From NCBI GenBank assembly GCA_035644815.1, contig DASQNU010000047.1:3654-67653 (forward strand): DNA of 64,000 nt, written 5' to 3'. The position numbers and the translations under genes were made by a program. How positions within the stretch are numbered: the first letter of the stretch is position 1; each line of letters begins with the position of its first letter. Origin of the DNA: Brevibacillus_F sp035644815 (GTDB lineage: Bacteria > Bacillota > Bacilli > Brevibacillales > Brevibacillaceae). The notes under the pieces were generated by a model. The model saw only the letters and a program-made list of their open reading frames with translations, ran no database searches and was not told where the DNA came from. Of the stretch, positions 1 to 8,179 are shown in pieces.

Positions 1-388
1 GGTTCTGATGCAGAATCAAAAACATCAAAAGAGACCCGTTTGGCATTTTTTGACCTAAAAAGTCTATACGTTCTTCTAAGGTTTTGTCGATCCATTGAGT
101 TTTTAATGCCTGTATAAATGCATCACTGGCTCGATGATAGCTGCCTGCTATAAACTGAGCCGAAGCAGGAACGGGCCAATCTTCAGCTGGGGCTTCAAAC
201 TTTAAATTTGTATTTGAGGCAATTATATGAATAGCAGCTACGGTATGCCAAGCAATACGTCCTAAAGTCCAATTCTGCGAAGTGATTTCCTGTTTAAGTG
301 ACTCATCCGTTAGATTATTTAGTAGCCTCTGTGTTGCCCCGGCTTCGTACTCCCAAGATTTTAAAAAACTGTCTAAGGTATGGAACAT
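1..388 (-). CDS. DinB-family protein (partial, cut by window edge)
   Basis: The reading frame starts at an ATG behind an AGGGGG ribosome binding site and runs off the left edge of the window, so the C-terminus is missing. The visible part (about 129 residues) has the DinB/YfiT layout: a first helix ending in RLLNNL, then the QNWTLGRIAWHT segment carrying the first metal-type histidine, and near the edge LFLILHQN-like sequence that in the family precedes the second histidine pair. DinB proteins are four-helix metal-binding proteins, several of them bacillithiol-dependent transferases. The specific reaction here cannot be told. It is AT-rich like the following 5 kb. Confidence 0.8.
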   Translation of the reverse strand, partial: MFHTLDSFLKSWEYEAGATQRLLNNLTDESLKQEITSQNWTLGRIAWHTVAAIHIIASNTNLKFEAPAEDWPVPASAQFIAGSYHRASDAFIQALKTQWIDKTLEERIDFLGQKMPNGSLLMFLILHQN

Positions 389-538
389 AAAAATCCCCCT
401 AAGCTTTTTGATATAATAAAAATTCTGCCCGTTCGTTTATTAATTTACTGTGAGTCTAACACTTTATTTTCATGGAACAGTTGCCGGTTCTGTTACAGAT
501 TTAGAATCACAAGCAGTTAAAAACTAGTTTGGCTAGAC

Positions 539-754
539 TTATCTTGTTCTAAAACCCGTTATAGTCCCATCAAAATCACGTCCAAACAACGATCGCACTT
601 GCGAGTATACGGGCACATGCAATTCGGGCAAGAGGAACATCGTGTTCCCAACCTCATCTTGTTCTAACATGAAGGGAACGCCCCACAGGATGAGTTTGCC
701 GCGATAGAAGTCGGTATTCTCGAATGGTACAACGTAATAAAACGATGGTTTCAT
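539..754 (-). CDS. Small conserved-looking hypothetical protein (71 aa)
   Basis: I do not recognise this protein. The start was set at the ATG preceded by GAGGTG six bases upstream; an in-frame GTG three codons earlier lies inside that ribosome binding site and is less likely. The product MKPSFYYVVPF... is mildly acidic, has no signal peptide or membrane segment, and contains aromatic and proline-rich stretches (ILWGVPFML, LLPELHVPVYSQV) suggesting a small folded beta-rich domain. It has no obvious operon partner. Confidence 0.5.
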   Translation of the reverse strand: MKPSFYYVVPFENTDFYRGKLILWGVPFMLEQDEVGNTMFLLPELHVPVYSQVRSLFGRDFDGTITGFRTR

Positions 755-763
755 GTATATCAC

Positions 764-1151
764 CTCGCGAAAAGTTAATGGTGTTGGTCAAATCGTATCA
801 CAGTCCAGCGGGTGGAACATGAATGTCTTCGTTTCACAACTGATTCAACCCCTCCCGCTTTTTTTTGACCTTGTCTTTCGCAAATATCGATACTCCTGGA
901 GTAAAAATAGTTGTCGTTGCGAGAGGAGTGCTGTGACTACTGGCATGCATTTTCATAAATATCCTCCACCACTAAATTTTAACAGTCTACTGATAGGTAT
1001 GACATTACCAATAATGCCTAATTTTGTAAACAGCTACATTAGTACCCCTTTAAGCTGACAAGGTATAAAATTAAACGACACATCGACAAGATATGGCTAT
1101 ATAGTCACAAAAGCACATCGATCTTTGTCATCGATGCAAGCATGAAATTTT
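764..1151. other. Intergenic stretch with no supported gene
   Basis: About 390 bases between the 71-aa gene and the terminator at 1152. A plus-strand frame of roughly 100 codons exists but has no ribosome binding site and an implausible, Cys/Ser-scattered composition. A weak CATCGAT/ATCGATG hairpin lies near 1113-1135. I see no RNA gene. Confidence 0.5.
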
Positions 1152-1194
1152 AGCGACCGACTTGGAAGAAGGTAATTCCAAGTCGGTCGCTTTT
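1152..1194. terminator. Strong bidirectional rho-independent terminator
   Basis: A perfect 16-bp inverted repeat (AGCGACCGACTTGGAA at 1152-1167, complement at 1176-1191) with an 8-base loop. It is followed by TTTTAATTT on the plus strand and TAAAATTT on the minus strand. It probably ends the short minus-strand frame that stops within it. Confidence 0.85.
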
Positions 1195-1366
1195 AATTTG
1201 AGGCTCTATTTTGTTGGGTCTTAGTATAGTAGATTCGATTTGTTAGATTACCTTTGTGTTTTTGTATGTTGGGTATCCTGAGCACCCATAAAACTCGCCT
1301 TTTGCGCTTTTTCTGATCACCATTTGTTGGCCGCAAAAAGTTTATCAAACTACTTACAAAATTCAA
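1193..1366 (-). CDS. Possible very small basic protein (57 aa)
   Basis: Weakly supported. An AGAGGTG ribosome binding site precedes a TTG start, and the frame ends directly at a strong terminator, as for a real monocistronic gene. The product is rich in Lys, Arg and Asn (DQKKRKRRVLW) with a short hydrophobic N-terminus. It matches no family I know. It could also be a non-coding transcript ending at the same terminator. Confidence 0.3.
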   Translation of the reverse strand: MNFVSSLINFLRPTNGDQKKRKRRVLWVLRIPNIQKHKGNLTNRIYYTKTQQNRASN

Positions 1367-1505
1367 GCTAATCACCTCTAAGGGTACCTACCTAAATCAG
1401 TTTTTAGTTATTATGCTATTCTCCCCGTTAGCGCAGCAAATTAAAACGGCTACCGGAGCAACCGCTTTATTCCACTATAGTTTCCTTGTTCAACAAGCAC
1501 TTTTA

Positions 1506-1889
1506 TTACCTTTTAAACCATCCGCAATTTCTTTTGTACTCTTCTAAAGTAATATTCCACTTTTTCTCTATACCTGATAATTGCATTAAATCTATCCTGT
1601 CTCGGATAGTGAGGATAACCAAATCATACGGTGGTTTTCCATATTCCTTTGAATATGTAGCCACTTGGATTTTAACTTCAAAAAAAGGTATAGACACTTC
1701 CCCAAGCCGTCTAATGGATATTACCTTTTCACATCCGAATGGCTTCTGTAAAGTTCCACCGATCAACTCCACGTAACGGTTGATGAGTGCTCCCTCCAGA
1801 AGCTGTTCTCTTGTTTCATCAATGGCAAATGTACACGTTGGTGCAAGAACGATTGCTAAAATTAAAGCACCTTTGATGATTAGTTTCAT
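1506..1889 (-). CDS. Exported DUF3888-like protein
   Basis: The product begins MKLIIKGALILAIVLAPTCTFA, a clear Sec signal peptide with likely cleavage after TFA. The mature region opens with ETREQLLEGALI, then ISIRRL and FFEVKIQVATYSKEYGKPPYDLVILTI, the arrangement I associate with the DUF3888 family of small exported proteins in bacilli; its function is unknown. Start choice is uncertain: the GAGGGTG ribosome binding site is ideally spaced for a TTG two codons upstream (1895), but ATG at 1889 gives the cleanest signal peptide. Length (about 127 aa) is normal for the family. Confidence 0.6.
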   Translation of the reverse strand: MKLIIKGALILAIVLAPTCTFAIDETREQLLEGALINRYVELIGGTLQKPFGCEKVISIRRLGEVSIPFFEVKIQVATYSKEYGKPPYDLVILTIRDRIDLMQLSGIEKKWNITLEEYKRNCGWFKR

Positions 1890-2042
1890 TTCCAAAAGCA
1901 TCACCCTCTGTAGGGTTACCAAAAATCGGCCTTTATAAAGTTCAAGACCAAACAATACCGCCCGATAGTTGAGCAAATCGGATGTAAGGCAAATAAGCGA
2001 TGAATTGGATCCATCGCCACGCTCTTGTTCTCGCTAGTATCT

Positions 2043-2267
2043 TTAAGAGACTCGTATAATCTTTCCATTAATTGGCCTTTGAACTCTCTTAGCTCCCTCA
2101 GTTCCGATTAGAGAGCCTATAGTTGCGATTATCATACTCGAAGAAATCATCTTAACAACATAATAAATCCCTGTTCCAAGAATGATATCGAAAAGAATAA
2201 CTCTTTTTATTGTCGATCTTTTAAAAAAAATGATTATTGGTTTGGTCTTTATCTTCAAATGTACCAT
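2043..2267 (-). CDS. Small membrane protein of unknown function (74 aa)
   Basis: I do not recognise a family. The start was placed at the ATG preceded by AAAGGA eight bases upstream; a longer frame begins 20 codons earlier without a good ribosome binding site. The protein has a basic N-terminus and a hydrophobic segment (VILFDIILGTGIYYVV) followed by MIIATIGSLIG, so one or two membrane helices, and a basic tail (RPINGKIIRVS). It sits in an AT-rich run of unknown minus-strand genes. Confidence 0.4.
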   Translation of the reverse strand: MVHLKIKTKPIIIFFKRSTIKRVILFDIILGTGIYYVVKMISSSMIIATIGSLIGTEGAKRVQRPINGKIIRVS

Positions 2268-2375
2268 CGCCTCAATCCTTTTTACCAAGGTATGAACGTG
2301 ATGGATTGTCTCATTCTTTACGCCCAATTTTCAGATATTTATCATTAGCGTATCCTGCACGTTACCTCAATGGAA

Positions 2376-2405
2376 ACGGCAGCTCATAGTTTCACCAGCT
2401 GCCGT
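2376..2405 (-). terminator. Hairpin downstream of the 142-aa unknown gene
   Basis: Perfect 9-bp arms ACGGCAGCT / AGCTGCCGT with a 12-base loop, followed on the minus strand by TTTCCATT. The U-run is poor, so termination may be partial. Confidence 0.5.
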
Positions 2406-2433
2406 AATGTCTTGATTGAACTTACGATCTCCG

Positions 2434-2862
2434 TTAATGCAATAAGAAACTGTCCCATATAGTTTCATCAACCATAAAAAATCCTTCGTGTGAACATCCA
2501 GCTAATATACATTTATCATTTTGGTAAAACATTAAGTCTTCTGGTAGTTCTGGGCTGATCCAATCAAAAAGAGAATTACTACGTTCTTTCAAAAATTGCC
2601 TTGTTGCATTATTCAATTGAAAATAAAAAACGTACGCTGAATCCTCAGCAAGTTTTGTGGTTTCCCATTCTTGTTGAATTCTCCTTTCGATTAGATGCTC
2701 TTTAATATCGGTTATCAAATTATCAATATAAGCAAGACGCTCTTCCTCAATCTCCATCAGTTTTCTATTTTCTACAAAAGCAAAACGATTGCATTGTTTT
2801 GATAGAAAGTCGATTAATAGTTGATAGCGTTTACCCTTCACATTTTCAGTTCTCATTAGCAT
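2434..2862 (-). CDS. Unknown soluble protein (142 aa), stress/sporulation-type hypothetical
   Basis: The start is set by an excellent AGGAGG seven bases before ATG; in-frame codons further upstream lie in or before that site. The protein has a helical, charged N-terminal half (YQLLIDFLSKQCNRF, then EIEEERLAYIDNLITDIKEHLIERR) and a C-terminal part with aromatic and Cys-containing motifs (YVFYFQL, LPEDLMFYQNDKCILAGCSHEGFFMVDE). No signal peptide or membrane segment is visible. I believe similar stand-alone proteins occur in other bacilli, but I cannot name a function. Good codon structure and ribosome binding site make the gene itself convincing. Confidence 0.65.
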   Translation of the reverse strand: MLMRTENVKGKRYQLLIDFLSKQCNRFAFVENRKLMEIEEERLAYIDNLITDIKEHLIERRIQQEWETTKLAEDSAYVFYFQLNNATRQFLKERSNSLFDWISPELPEDLMFYQNDKCILAGCSHEGFFMVDETIWDSFLLH

Positions 2863-3098
2863 TTTACTTCCTCCTAACCGCTGCATTGCTTTATTACCGC
2901 TTCTATTCTCAGACCCGTAAATAACCTCCTCCTAATTATTCAACTATGGTGACCGTTACTTCAATAAAAAAAGGAACAGTTGCCACAAGCATTCTGCTCC
3001 CTGATTGTTCCACTATCAATTCCGTTTGCTTAATTAAAATATCGTCCCAAAATGCTATTTTGTGTTTTTTTATTTTTGCTATTTTCTTCTTCTACCTT

Positions 3099-3743
3099 CT
3101 ACTTATTCATCTTACCTTCTAGTGCTAGCCATGCACCTAATCCAAGTAGTGTAATTCCACTTATTGTTTGTTGCCACCAAAGAGCAACTTTGTTTTTGGC
3201 TAAAAAATTTCCGAATAAACTTGCAATTAGTGCTACCGAAATATCAACCGTTAGTCCAATAATCCCTAATATTATACCTAAAATGATAAATTGACTATTT
3301 ATATTAGAAGTGTCCGGATTTATAAATTGCGGAATGAAAGTTAAGAAAAATAAAGCCACTTTAGGATTAAAAATATCTGTTAGCGCTCCTTCCCAAAATG
3401 CTTTATACATACTAACACTTTTTTTATTTGATGAGACACTAATTCCCTTTCTATTTCTTAGCGTTTGAATCCCCAAATAGAGTAAATAAATTGCACCAAT
3501 ATACTTAATTATTAAAAATGCCCAAACAGATGTCATTAAAATCGCTGAGAAGCCAAGTACTGCTAAAAGGATATGTACTAGCGTTCCCATTTGAATCCCA
3601 ATTGCTGTTGCGATTCCATGCCCCCGCCCCTGTGAAATACTACGGCTGATAACAAATGCCATATCTGGACCTGGGGTAATACAAATTATAAATGCCGCCA
3701 ATATAAATGCCGGCAAAAGAGAATAGTCTAGAAAATCAAACAT
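3099..3743 (-). CDS. LysE/RhtB-family amino acid exporter
   Basis: A 214-residue polytopic membrane protein with about six hydrophobic segments. The N-terminal ITPGPDMAFVISRSISQGRGHGIATAIGI matches the LysE/RhtB signature (TPGP near the first helix, then the G-rich loop), and FNPKVALFFLTFIPQF is the typical second conserved block. These proteins export amino acids or analogues such as lysine, homoserine or threonine across the membrane; the substrate cannot be read from sequence. Full length for the family. It is AT-rich compared with genes beyond 5.5 kb. Upstream AAGGAGGG supports the start. Confidence 0.85.
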   Translation of the reverse strand: MFDFLDYSLLPAFILAAFIICITPGPDMAFVISRSISQGRGHGIATAIGIQMGTLVHILLAVLGFSAILMTSVWAFLIIKYIGAIYLLYLGIQTLRNRKGISVSSNKKSVSMYKAFWEGALTDIFNPKVALFFLTFIPQFINPDTSNINSQFIILGIILGIIGLTVDISVALIASLFGNFLAKNKVALWWQQTISGITLLGLGAWLALEGKMNK

Positions 3744-3924
3744 TTTTTCCCTCCTTGTAAAAAGTTACTTTAATGTTATTCCATTGTTAACTAACCTGCA
3801 CTCTTTTCTGGATCCCATCAAACCCGTTGGGTGTTGTTGTTGAACTATCGAACTCGTTAGTTCAATCCCCACTTCTACTTTTTCGAATACGTGAAGAAAG
3901 CTACCTTGGTGTTGAGAGTAAAGT

Positions 3925-3944
3925 GCCGAGCAAAGATGCTCGGC
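3925..3944 (-). terminator. Hairpin downstream of the monooxygenase gene
   Basis: Perfect GCCGAGCA / TGCTCGGC arms with a 4-base loop (AAGA). On the minus strand it is followed by ACTTTACTCTC, a weak U-run, so it may be an incomplete terminator for the gene ending at 3981. Confidence 0.45.
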
Positions 3945-3980
3945 CTCATCATTCCTTATATTCCTATCTTGGGTGCTACA

Positions 3981-4313
3981 TTACATTTCAAAAAAATTGT
4001 CTCGTTCGACCTTACACACTCTTAGGCCAAAACGTTTATACCAAACCGATTTACCCTTTTCTTGTGCAATTTTATGCATGGTATGATCTTTCCAATTTTT
4101 TATTGAATCTAAAGACTCCCAATAAGAAACCGTTATGCCTAGTCCTTCTTCATCGCGATTACTGCTTTCTATACCCAAGAAACCTTCCTGTTCAGAAGCC
4201 AGTTCAACCATCTTGTCAGCCATTTTTTCGTATCCATGTTCTCCAGTTGTAAGCTCAGATGTAAAAATCACAGCATAGTAAGGTGGCTGGGGAGTTTTTG
4301 CGATTCCACTCAT
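3981..4313 (-). CDS. Antibiotic biosynthesis monooxygenase (ABM)-domain protein
   Basis: A 110-residue protein with the ABM/dimeric alpha-beta barrel pattern: an opening strand (YYAVIFTSEL), an acidic helix (YEKMADKMVELASEQEGFLGIESS), then ITVSYWESLDSIKNWKDHTMHKIAQEKGK and a closing strand with WYKRF. Members are cofactor-free oxygenases, heme-degrading enzymes or small binding proteins; this sequence lacks clear heme-oxygenase signatures, so the reaction is open. Strong AGGAGG upstream. It is transcribed away from the LysR gene at 4433, and that regulator is its likely controller, by analogy with other divergent LysR pairs. Confidence 0.8.
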   Translation of the reverse strand: MSGIAKTPQPPYYAVIFTSELTTGEHGYEKMADKMVELASEQEGFLGIESSNRDEEGLGITVSYWESLDSIKNWKDHTMHKIAQEKGKSVWYKRFGLRVCKVERDNFFEM

Positions 4314-4348
4314 ATGTTTTCCTCCTGCGATAGTTTTGAATTAACTTG

Positions 4349-4377
4349 ATTATACTGATAAAATCCATATTAATAAA
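4349..4377 (-). promoter_or_regulatory. Candidate SigA promoter for the ABM gene
   Basis: TATAAT at 4349-4354 on the minus strand with a weak -35 TTTATT 17 bases upstream (4372-4377). The 119-base intergenic region is very AT-rich and must also hold the LysR promoter (TATAAT at 4392-4397 on the plus strand). The weak -35 elements would suit LysR activation. Confidence 0.4.
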
Positions 4378-4432
4378 ATGAATATATGTGATATAATGAA
4401 TTAATTTATTTCATGAAAACGGATGTGTAATT

Positions 4433-5305
4433 ATGAATTTGTTAAAATACCAGATTTTCATCAAAGTAGTTGAAATGGGAAGTCTCACCAAGGCGGGAGA
4501 AATGTTAAACCTTTCGCAGTCGGCAATCAGCCATGCAATCTCCGGGTTAGAGGATGAATTAGGCTTGAATCTTCTTATTCGGAACCGTTCAGGTATCAAA
4601 CTCACGGATAATGGCGAACGTTTAATCGATCATTTCAAAAAAATCATCCAATTAAATGATGAACTTTATCAAGAAGTCGCTTTGATTAAGGGATTGGAGA
4701 TTGGCACGGTGAGGATAGGCACCTTCACAAGTGTGTCCATCCAGTGGTTACCCAGAATTTTAAAAGAGTATCACAAGCGGTTTCCGCTTATTGAAACAAA
4801 AATATTAGATGGCAATTATCGCCAGATAGAAAACTGGATCGTAAGCGGAGCTGTTGATATAGGTTTTGTGAATCTTCCCACTCTAGAAGGATTAGAATCC
4901 ATTCAACTGAGAAAAGATAGAATGCTTTGCATTATGCCCTCCAATCATCCTCTTAGAGAGCACTCAACAATCCGGTTAGAACAAATCATTGATTTACCCT
5001 TCATCATGCCTGTCTCCGGTTGTGATGCAGACGTGCGGCGAATTTTTTCTCAACATAAGCTTTCACCGAAAATTAAATATGAATTGGAAGATGACCATGC
5101 AATTATGTCCATGGTACAGAATGGTTTAGGTATAAGTATTCTCCCCGAAACCATACTGTCACAGACTCAATATGACTTATGCATGCGCCCTTTGTATGGG
5201 GAGCATTTCCGTTCAATAGGCATAGCGGCTGTTTCTTTCAAGAATACTTCACCGGCAGCAAGAAAATTGGTTGATTTCATAACTACATGGATCAACAAAT
5301 TGTAA
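4433..5305 (+). CDS. LysR-family transcriptional regulator
   Basis: A 290-residue regulator of normal LysR length. Residues 1-60 form the winged helix-turn-helix (FIKVVEMGSLTKAGEMLNLSQSAISHAISGLEDELG). Residues about 88-285 form the inducer-binding domain, with VRIGTFTSV at its start and the usual GLGISILPE segment near residue 235. It likely binds the 119-base region shared with the divergent monooxygenase gene and regulates that gene and itself. The effector cannot be predicted. ATG at 4433 follows GGATG, an acceptable ribosome binding site. Confidence 0.9.
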   Translation: MNLLKYQIFIKVVEMGSLTKAGEMLNLSQSAISHAISGLEDELGLNLLIRNRSGIKLTDNGERLIDHFKKIIQLNDELYQEVALIKGLEIGTVRIGTFTSVSIQWLPRILKEYHKRFPLIETKILDGNYRQIENWIVSGAVDIGFVNLPTLEGLESIQLRKDRMLCIMPSNHPLREHSTIRLEQIIDLPFIMPVSGCDADVRRIFSQHKLSPKIKYELEDDHAIMSMVQNGLGISILPETILSQTQYDLCMRPLYGEHFRSIGIAAVSFKNTSPAARKLVDFITTWINKL

Positions 5306-5371
5306 TTAATTAAGGAAAAGATATATTCCTCGTATCCTTCAAATCGAGCGGAAAGAATTCCATTACATGTT

Positions 5372-5440
5372 TAGCCACACTATCTGCTATCTACACTAAC
5401 AAAAAAACGACAGCAAATTGTGTGGCTAGGTTGTATTTTT
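5372..5440 (+). terminator. Probable terminator of the LysR gene
   Basis: TAGCCACAC (5372-5380) and its exact complement GTGTGGCTA (5420-5428) enclose a 39-base loop, followed by TTGTATTTTTTC. The large loop makes it less certain. The rest of 5306-5564 shows no gene. Confidence 0.4.
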
Positions 5441-5564
5441 TCTCCCTTGTTGCAAATGAATTGTACCAATTTTTTCAGCACCTTGTTCGCCTGCATGGTA
5501 CACGATGGGTTTGCCGTCTTTATTTCCTGACTGAAAACAAAAACTTGTACTGTTTCCAATCTGT

Positions 5565-6233
5565 TCAGAGATTGGTGGCGTTAGGCTCGAACCCATTCCA
5601 GATGATGGTTTGCTCCACGGGGAAGCGGGAGGTAGGCCGAGCCGGTCTTGCCGCCTTGCCAATGGCTACGAGTAGGACCGGTACATAACGCGGCGGTACA
5701 TGGAACGATTTGACAAAGGCATCGGCGTCGAAACCGACCATCGGGCCTGAGTCGAGTCCTTTCGCTTTCGCTGCGAGCATAAGCTGCATGGCGGCAAGCG
5801 AAGCATTGCGAATCGCCTCGTCGCGCCGATAGGTGGATGATGCGCCAGCGTAAGCATCTTCAATTTGAGCGAACAGCACGGGATGGGATGAATATCCCGC
5901 GTAAGCATCTTCAAGTCCTTCCTGGATGACGGGTCTATACACCGCTTCGGCATTTCGGTTTGCCTCCAGGTCCCCTAGTATGGCGATGGTAACGGAAGCA
6001 TCGATGACCTGTTTCTGGCCATTTGCGATCGGCAGCAGCTTTTCCTTTGCTGCCGCATCCGCAATGACTACGAACTTCCAGTGCTGGAGATTCCAAGACG
6101 ATGGGGCTCTTCCCGCAATCTCCAAAAGCTCCTTAATTTCTTGCTCACTGAGTTTGTACGATGCATCAAAATGCCGGACGGAATGACGTTCATGGAATAT
6201 GGAGAAAACATCGGTTTGCGGAGCGGTTGACAT
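5565..6233 (-). CDS. Nitroreductase-family FMN oxidoreductase
   Basis: A 222-residue protein with the family's ordered motifs: ERHSVRHFD near residue 15, APSSWNLQHWKFVVI (FMN-contact PSxxNxQPW-like) at about 43-57, and the late block AAKAKGLDSGPMVGFD followed by PVLLVAIGK. Such enzymes use FMN and NAD(P)H to reduce nitroaromatics, quinones or related electrophiles; it resembles the YodC/MhqN branch in bacilli. It diverges from a MocR-type regulator gene with a 171-base shared region, implying coupled control. The ribosome binding site is AAAGGTG. The segment coding EDAYAGYSSH and EDAYAGASS contains a short internal duplication. Confidence 0.88.
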   Translation of the reverse strand: MSTAPQTDVFSIFHERHSVRHFDASYKLSEQEIKELLEIAGRAPSSWNLQHWKFVVIADAAAKEKLLPIANGQKQVIDASVTIAILGDLEANRNAEAVYRPVIQEGLEDAYAGYSSHPVLFAQIEDAYAGASSTYRRDEAIRNASLAAMQLMLAAKAKGLDSGPMVGFDADAFVKSFHVPPRYVPVLLVAIGKAARPARPTSRFPVEQTIIWNGFEPNATNL

Positions 6234-6345
6234 TTACAATCGACACCTTTCTTGTTTAAGTAGGGATAAGTGTTCGCGAACTTGAATCCGTTACTTGACA
6301 TAATAGGCCGTTCTGCAGTTTGCAACAATCGCTTTTTGACCAAAT

Positions 6346-6378
6346 TGTATCGATACAGTTGACCGAGTCACATATAAT
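6346..6378 (+). promoter_or_regulatory. Promoter and palindromic operator between nitroreductase and MocR genes
   Basis: A perfect 12-bp palindrome TGTATCGATACA (6346-6357) lies just upstream of TATAAT (6373-6378), which precedes the TTG start at 6405. The palindrome covers the -35 region of that promoter, so binding would block or tune transcription. I infer autoregulation by the MocR protein plus control of the divergent nitroreductase gene. Confidence 0.55.
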
Positions 6379-6404
6379 GGTTACTGGAAGGCGAGGAGAT
6401 CGGT

Positions 6405-7754
6405 TTGAAAAAATATTCGGAAATTCTTGATGATATGGAGCAAAAAATCAAAGAAGGGCAATTCGTTTCGGGTCAAAAGCTGCCTTCTGTCCGCAATGCC
6501 GCGAAGCAGTATGGCTGCAGCATAAGTACGATCATACGGGCATACGCAGAATTGGAGAAGCGCCATGCAATTTACTCGATTGCGCAAAGCGGCTATTATG
6601 TGGTGGAAAAGCCCTTGAACCGGCCCAACGCTACAGAGATCAAGACGATCGATTTCGCGGCTGCGTCTCCTGATCCGAGTGTGTTTCCCTATTTGGATTT
6701 CCAGCACTGCTTGAACAAAGCTTTAGACACTTACAAATACGACCTGTTCACCTGTGGCGATTCAAAAGGAATGGAGACGCTCCGTCATACTCTCGTTTCC
6801 CATTTGGCCAGCGATCAAGTGTTTACCAAAGCGGAACGGATCATCATTACGGCGGGTGCCAATCAGGCGCTTGAAATATTGGCGAAGATGCCGTTTCCGA
6901 ACGGGAACTCGGTCATCCTGGTTGAACAGCCAAGCTACGATATTTATTTACGGTTTATTGAGGCGGAGCGCATTCCGGTATGCGGAATCGCTCGTACGGC
7001 GGCAGGTATTGATATGCAGGAATTGGAGAATAAATTCAAGCATGGCGGAATTAAGTTTTTCTACACCATGCCGAGGTACCACTGCCCGATTGGCACCTCG
7101 TACGGCGCGGACGAGCGGAAAACGATCGCCCGTTTGGCGAGCAAATATGACGTATACGTGGTGGAAGATGATTACATGGCCGATCTGGGCGAAGAACCTG
7201 GTCTCGATCCCATTTACGCCTATAACTCTACGTCGCACGTCGTTTATTTGAAAAGCTTTTCGAAAATCATTTTCCCTGGACTCCGGCTTGGCGCCGCCGT
7301 TTTGCCGGAAAAGCTACTGGAGACGTTCAGCGAATACAAAAGATACGCGGACACCTCGCAGCTGTCCCAAGCGGCACTCGATTTGTATATCAAAAACGGC
7401 ATGTACGAGCGCCATAAACGCAAGATACGCAGCCAATATGCAGCGCGGATTCAGGCTCTCAACGAGGCGGTACGGCGACATGACGATTCAGGATTACTCG
7501 AAATATCAGATGTCCGCTACGGTGTGTATGTGCAGCTTAAGATCCCTCGAACGGTTAATCTTGAACGTCTCATAAAGCGGCTTGTGGCCAAGGATATTCA
7601 TGTCGTCTCTGGAAAACGGTTTTATTTATCAGATTATTGGGATGGCGAAAAGTTTTTACGGATCAGTATCTCGCGAGTGCAGCCGGAGCAAATAGAAGCG
7701 GGCGTTAGAGAAATAATCGAAGAAGTGAGGCGGGAAGTAAGAGCCCCATCTTAA
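6405..7754 (+). CDS. MocR/GntR-type regulator with aminotransferase-like domain
   Basis: A 449-residue fusion. Residues 1-70 are a GntR winged helix (KLPSVRNAAKQYGCSISTIIRAYAELEKR). Residues about 90-440 have a fold type I aminotransferase layout with the PLP lysine in SFSKIIFPGLRLG (Lys287) and upstream VVEDDYMADLG holding the pyridine-N aspartate. MocR proteins bind PLP or amino-acid adducts and regulate neighbouring genes; most have no catalytic role. The start is TTG with GAGGAG six bases upstream, since no ATG fits. The divergent nitroreductase is the likely target. Confidence 0.88.
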   Translation: MKKYSEILDDMEQKIKEGQFVSGQKLPSVRNAAKQYGCSISTIIRAYAELEKRHAIYSIAQSGYYVVEKPLNRPNATEIKTIDFAAASPDPSVFPYLDFQHCLNKALDTYKYDLFTCGDSKGMETLRHTLVSHLASDQVFTKAERIIITAGANQALEILAKMPFPNGNSVILVEQPSYDIYLRFIEAERIPVCGIARTAAGIDMQELENKFKHGGIKFFYTMPRYHCPIGTSYGADERKTIARLASKYDVYVVEDDYMADLGEEPGLDPIYAYNSTSHVVYLKSFSKIIFPGLRLGAAVLPEKLLETFSEYKRYADTSQLSQAALDLYIKNGMYERHKRKIRSQYAARIQALNEAVRRHDDSGLLEISDVRYGVYVQLKIPRTVNLERLIKRLVAKDIHVVSGKRFYLSDYWDGEKFLRISISRVQPEQIEAGVREIIEEVRREVRAPS

Positions 7755-7970
7755 TAGCGGATAACGAAAGTTCTAAAGGGTTTGTCAATATTTTTATGTA
7801 AACTCGTTTACTTGCTGAAGCGGGCCTTGCTCGACCGTTAAACTTTGATTTACATGCGCATAGTCTTCAATTACTCTTGTACCGGAATATATACTGGCGG
7901 CGCAGGGCAAGACGTCTTGCCAGCGCGAGGAGGGACAAGCCGATGTTGAACAAAGCATTGTCGGGGATGT

Positions 7971-8135
7971 CATGATCGAGTGGGCGGGACGCGCCGACTG
8001 TTGGGAAGCTTGCCGGACGAGCATCTCGATTGGAGGCCGCACGCGAAGTCGCATACGCTCGGGGAATTGGCGACGCACGGGGGCTTTTCTTTTGGAACCC
8101 GTTCGCCCCAATCGCCCATGAATCTACCGCGGTAG
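7971..8135 (+). pseudogene. Remnant of a DinB-family gene
   Basis: A plus-strand frame encodes TRRLLGSLPDEHLDWRPHA then KSHTLGELATH, the N-terminal signature of DinB/YfiT proteins. It has no start codon or ribosome binding site in frame, and after ATH the family pattern is lost before a stop at 8133. The rest of the protein is absent on either side. The patch is clearly more GC-rich than its neighbours. This is a truncated, decayed copy unrelated in sequence to the DinB gene at the left edge. Confidence 0.65.
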
Positions 8136-8179
8136 AAGCTGACTTGTACTTCAGCATTAAATGATAATGACAAGACATT

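Noticed and set aside
753..1058. Plus-strand open frame of about 100 codons
   Set aside because: No ribosome binding site, composition unlike a folded protein, and it overlaps the start of the 71-aa gene.
3827..4252. Plus-strand frame of 141 codons
   Set aside because: Lies antisense to the ABM gene, which has clear family motifs and a strong ribosome binding site.
7794..7870. Possible transposase end near the MocR gene
   Set aside because: A short AT-rich boundary next to a GC-rich patch looked like an element end, but no terminal repeats or transposase motifs could be found.
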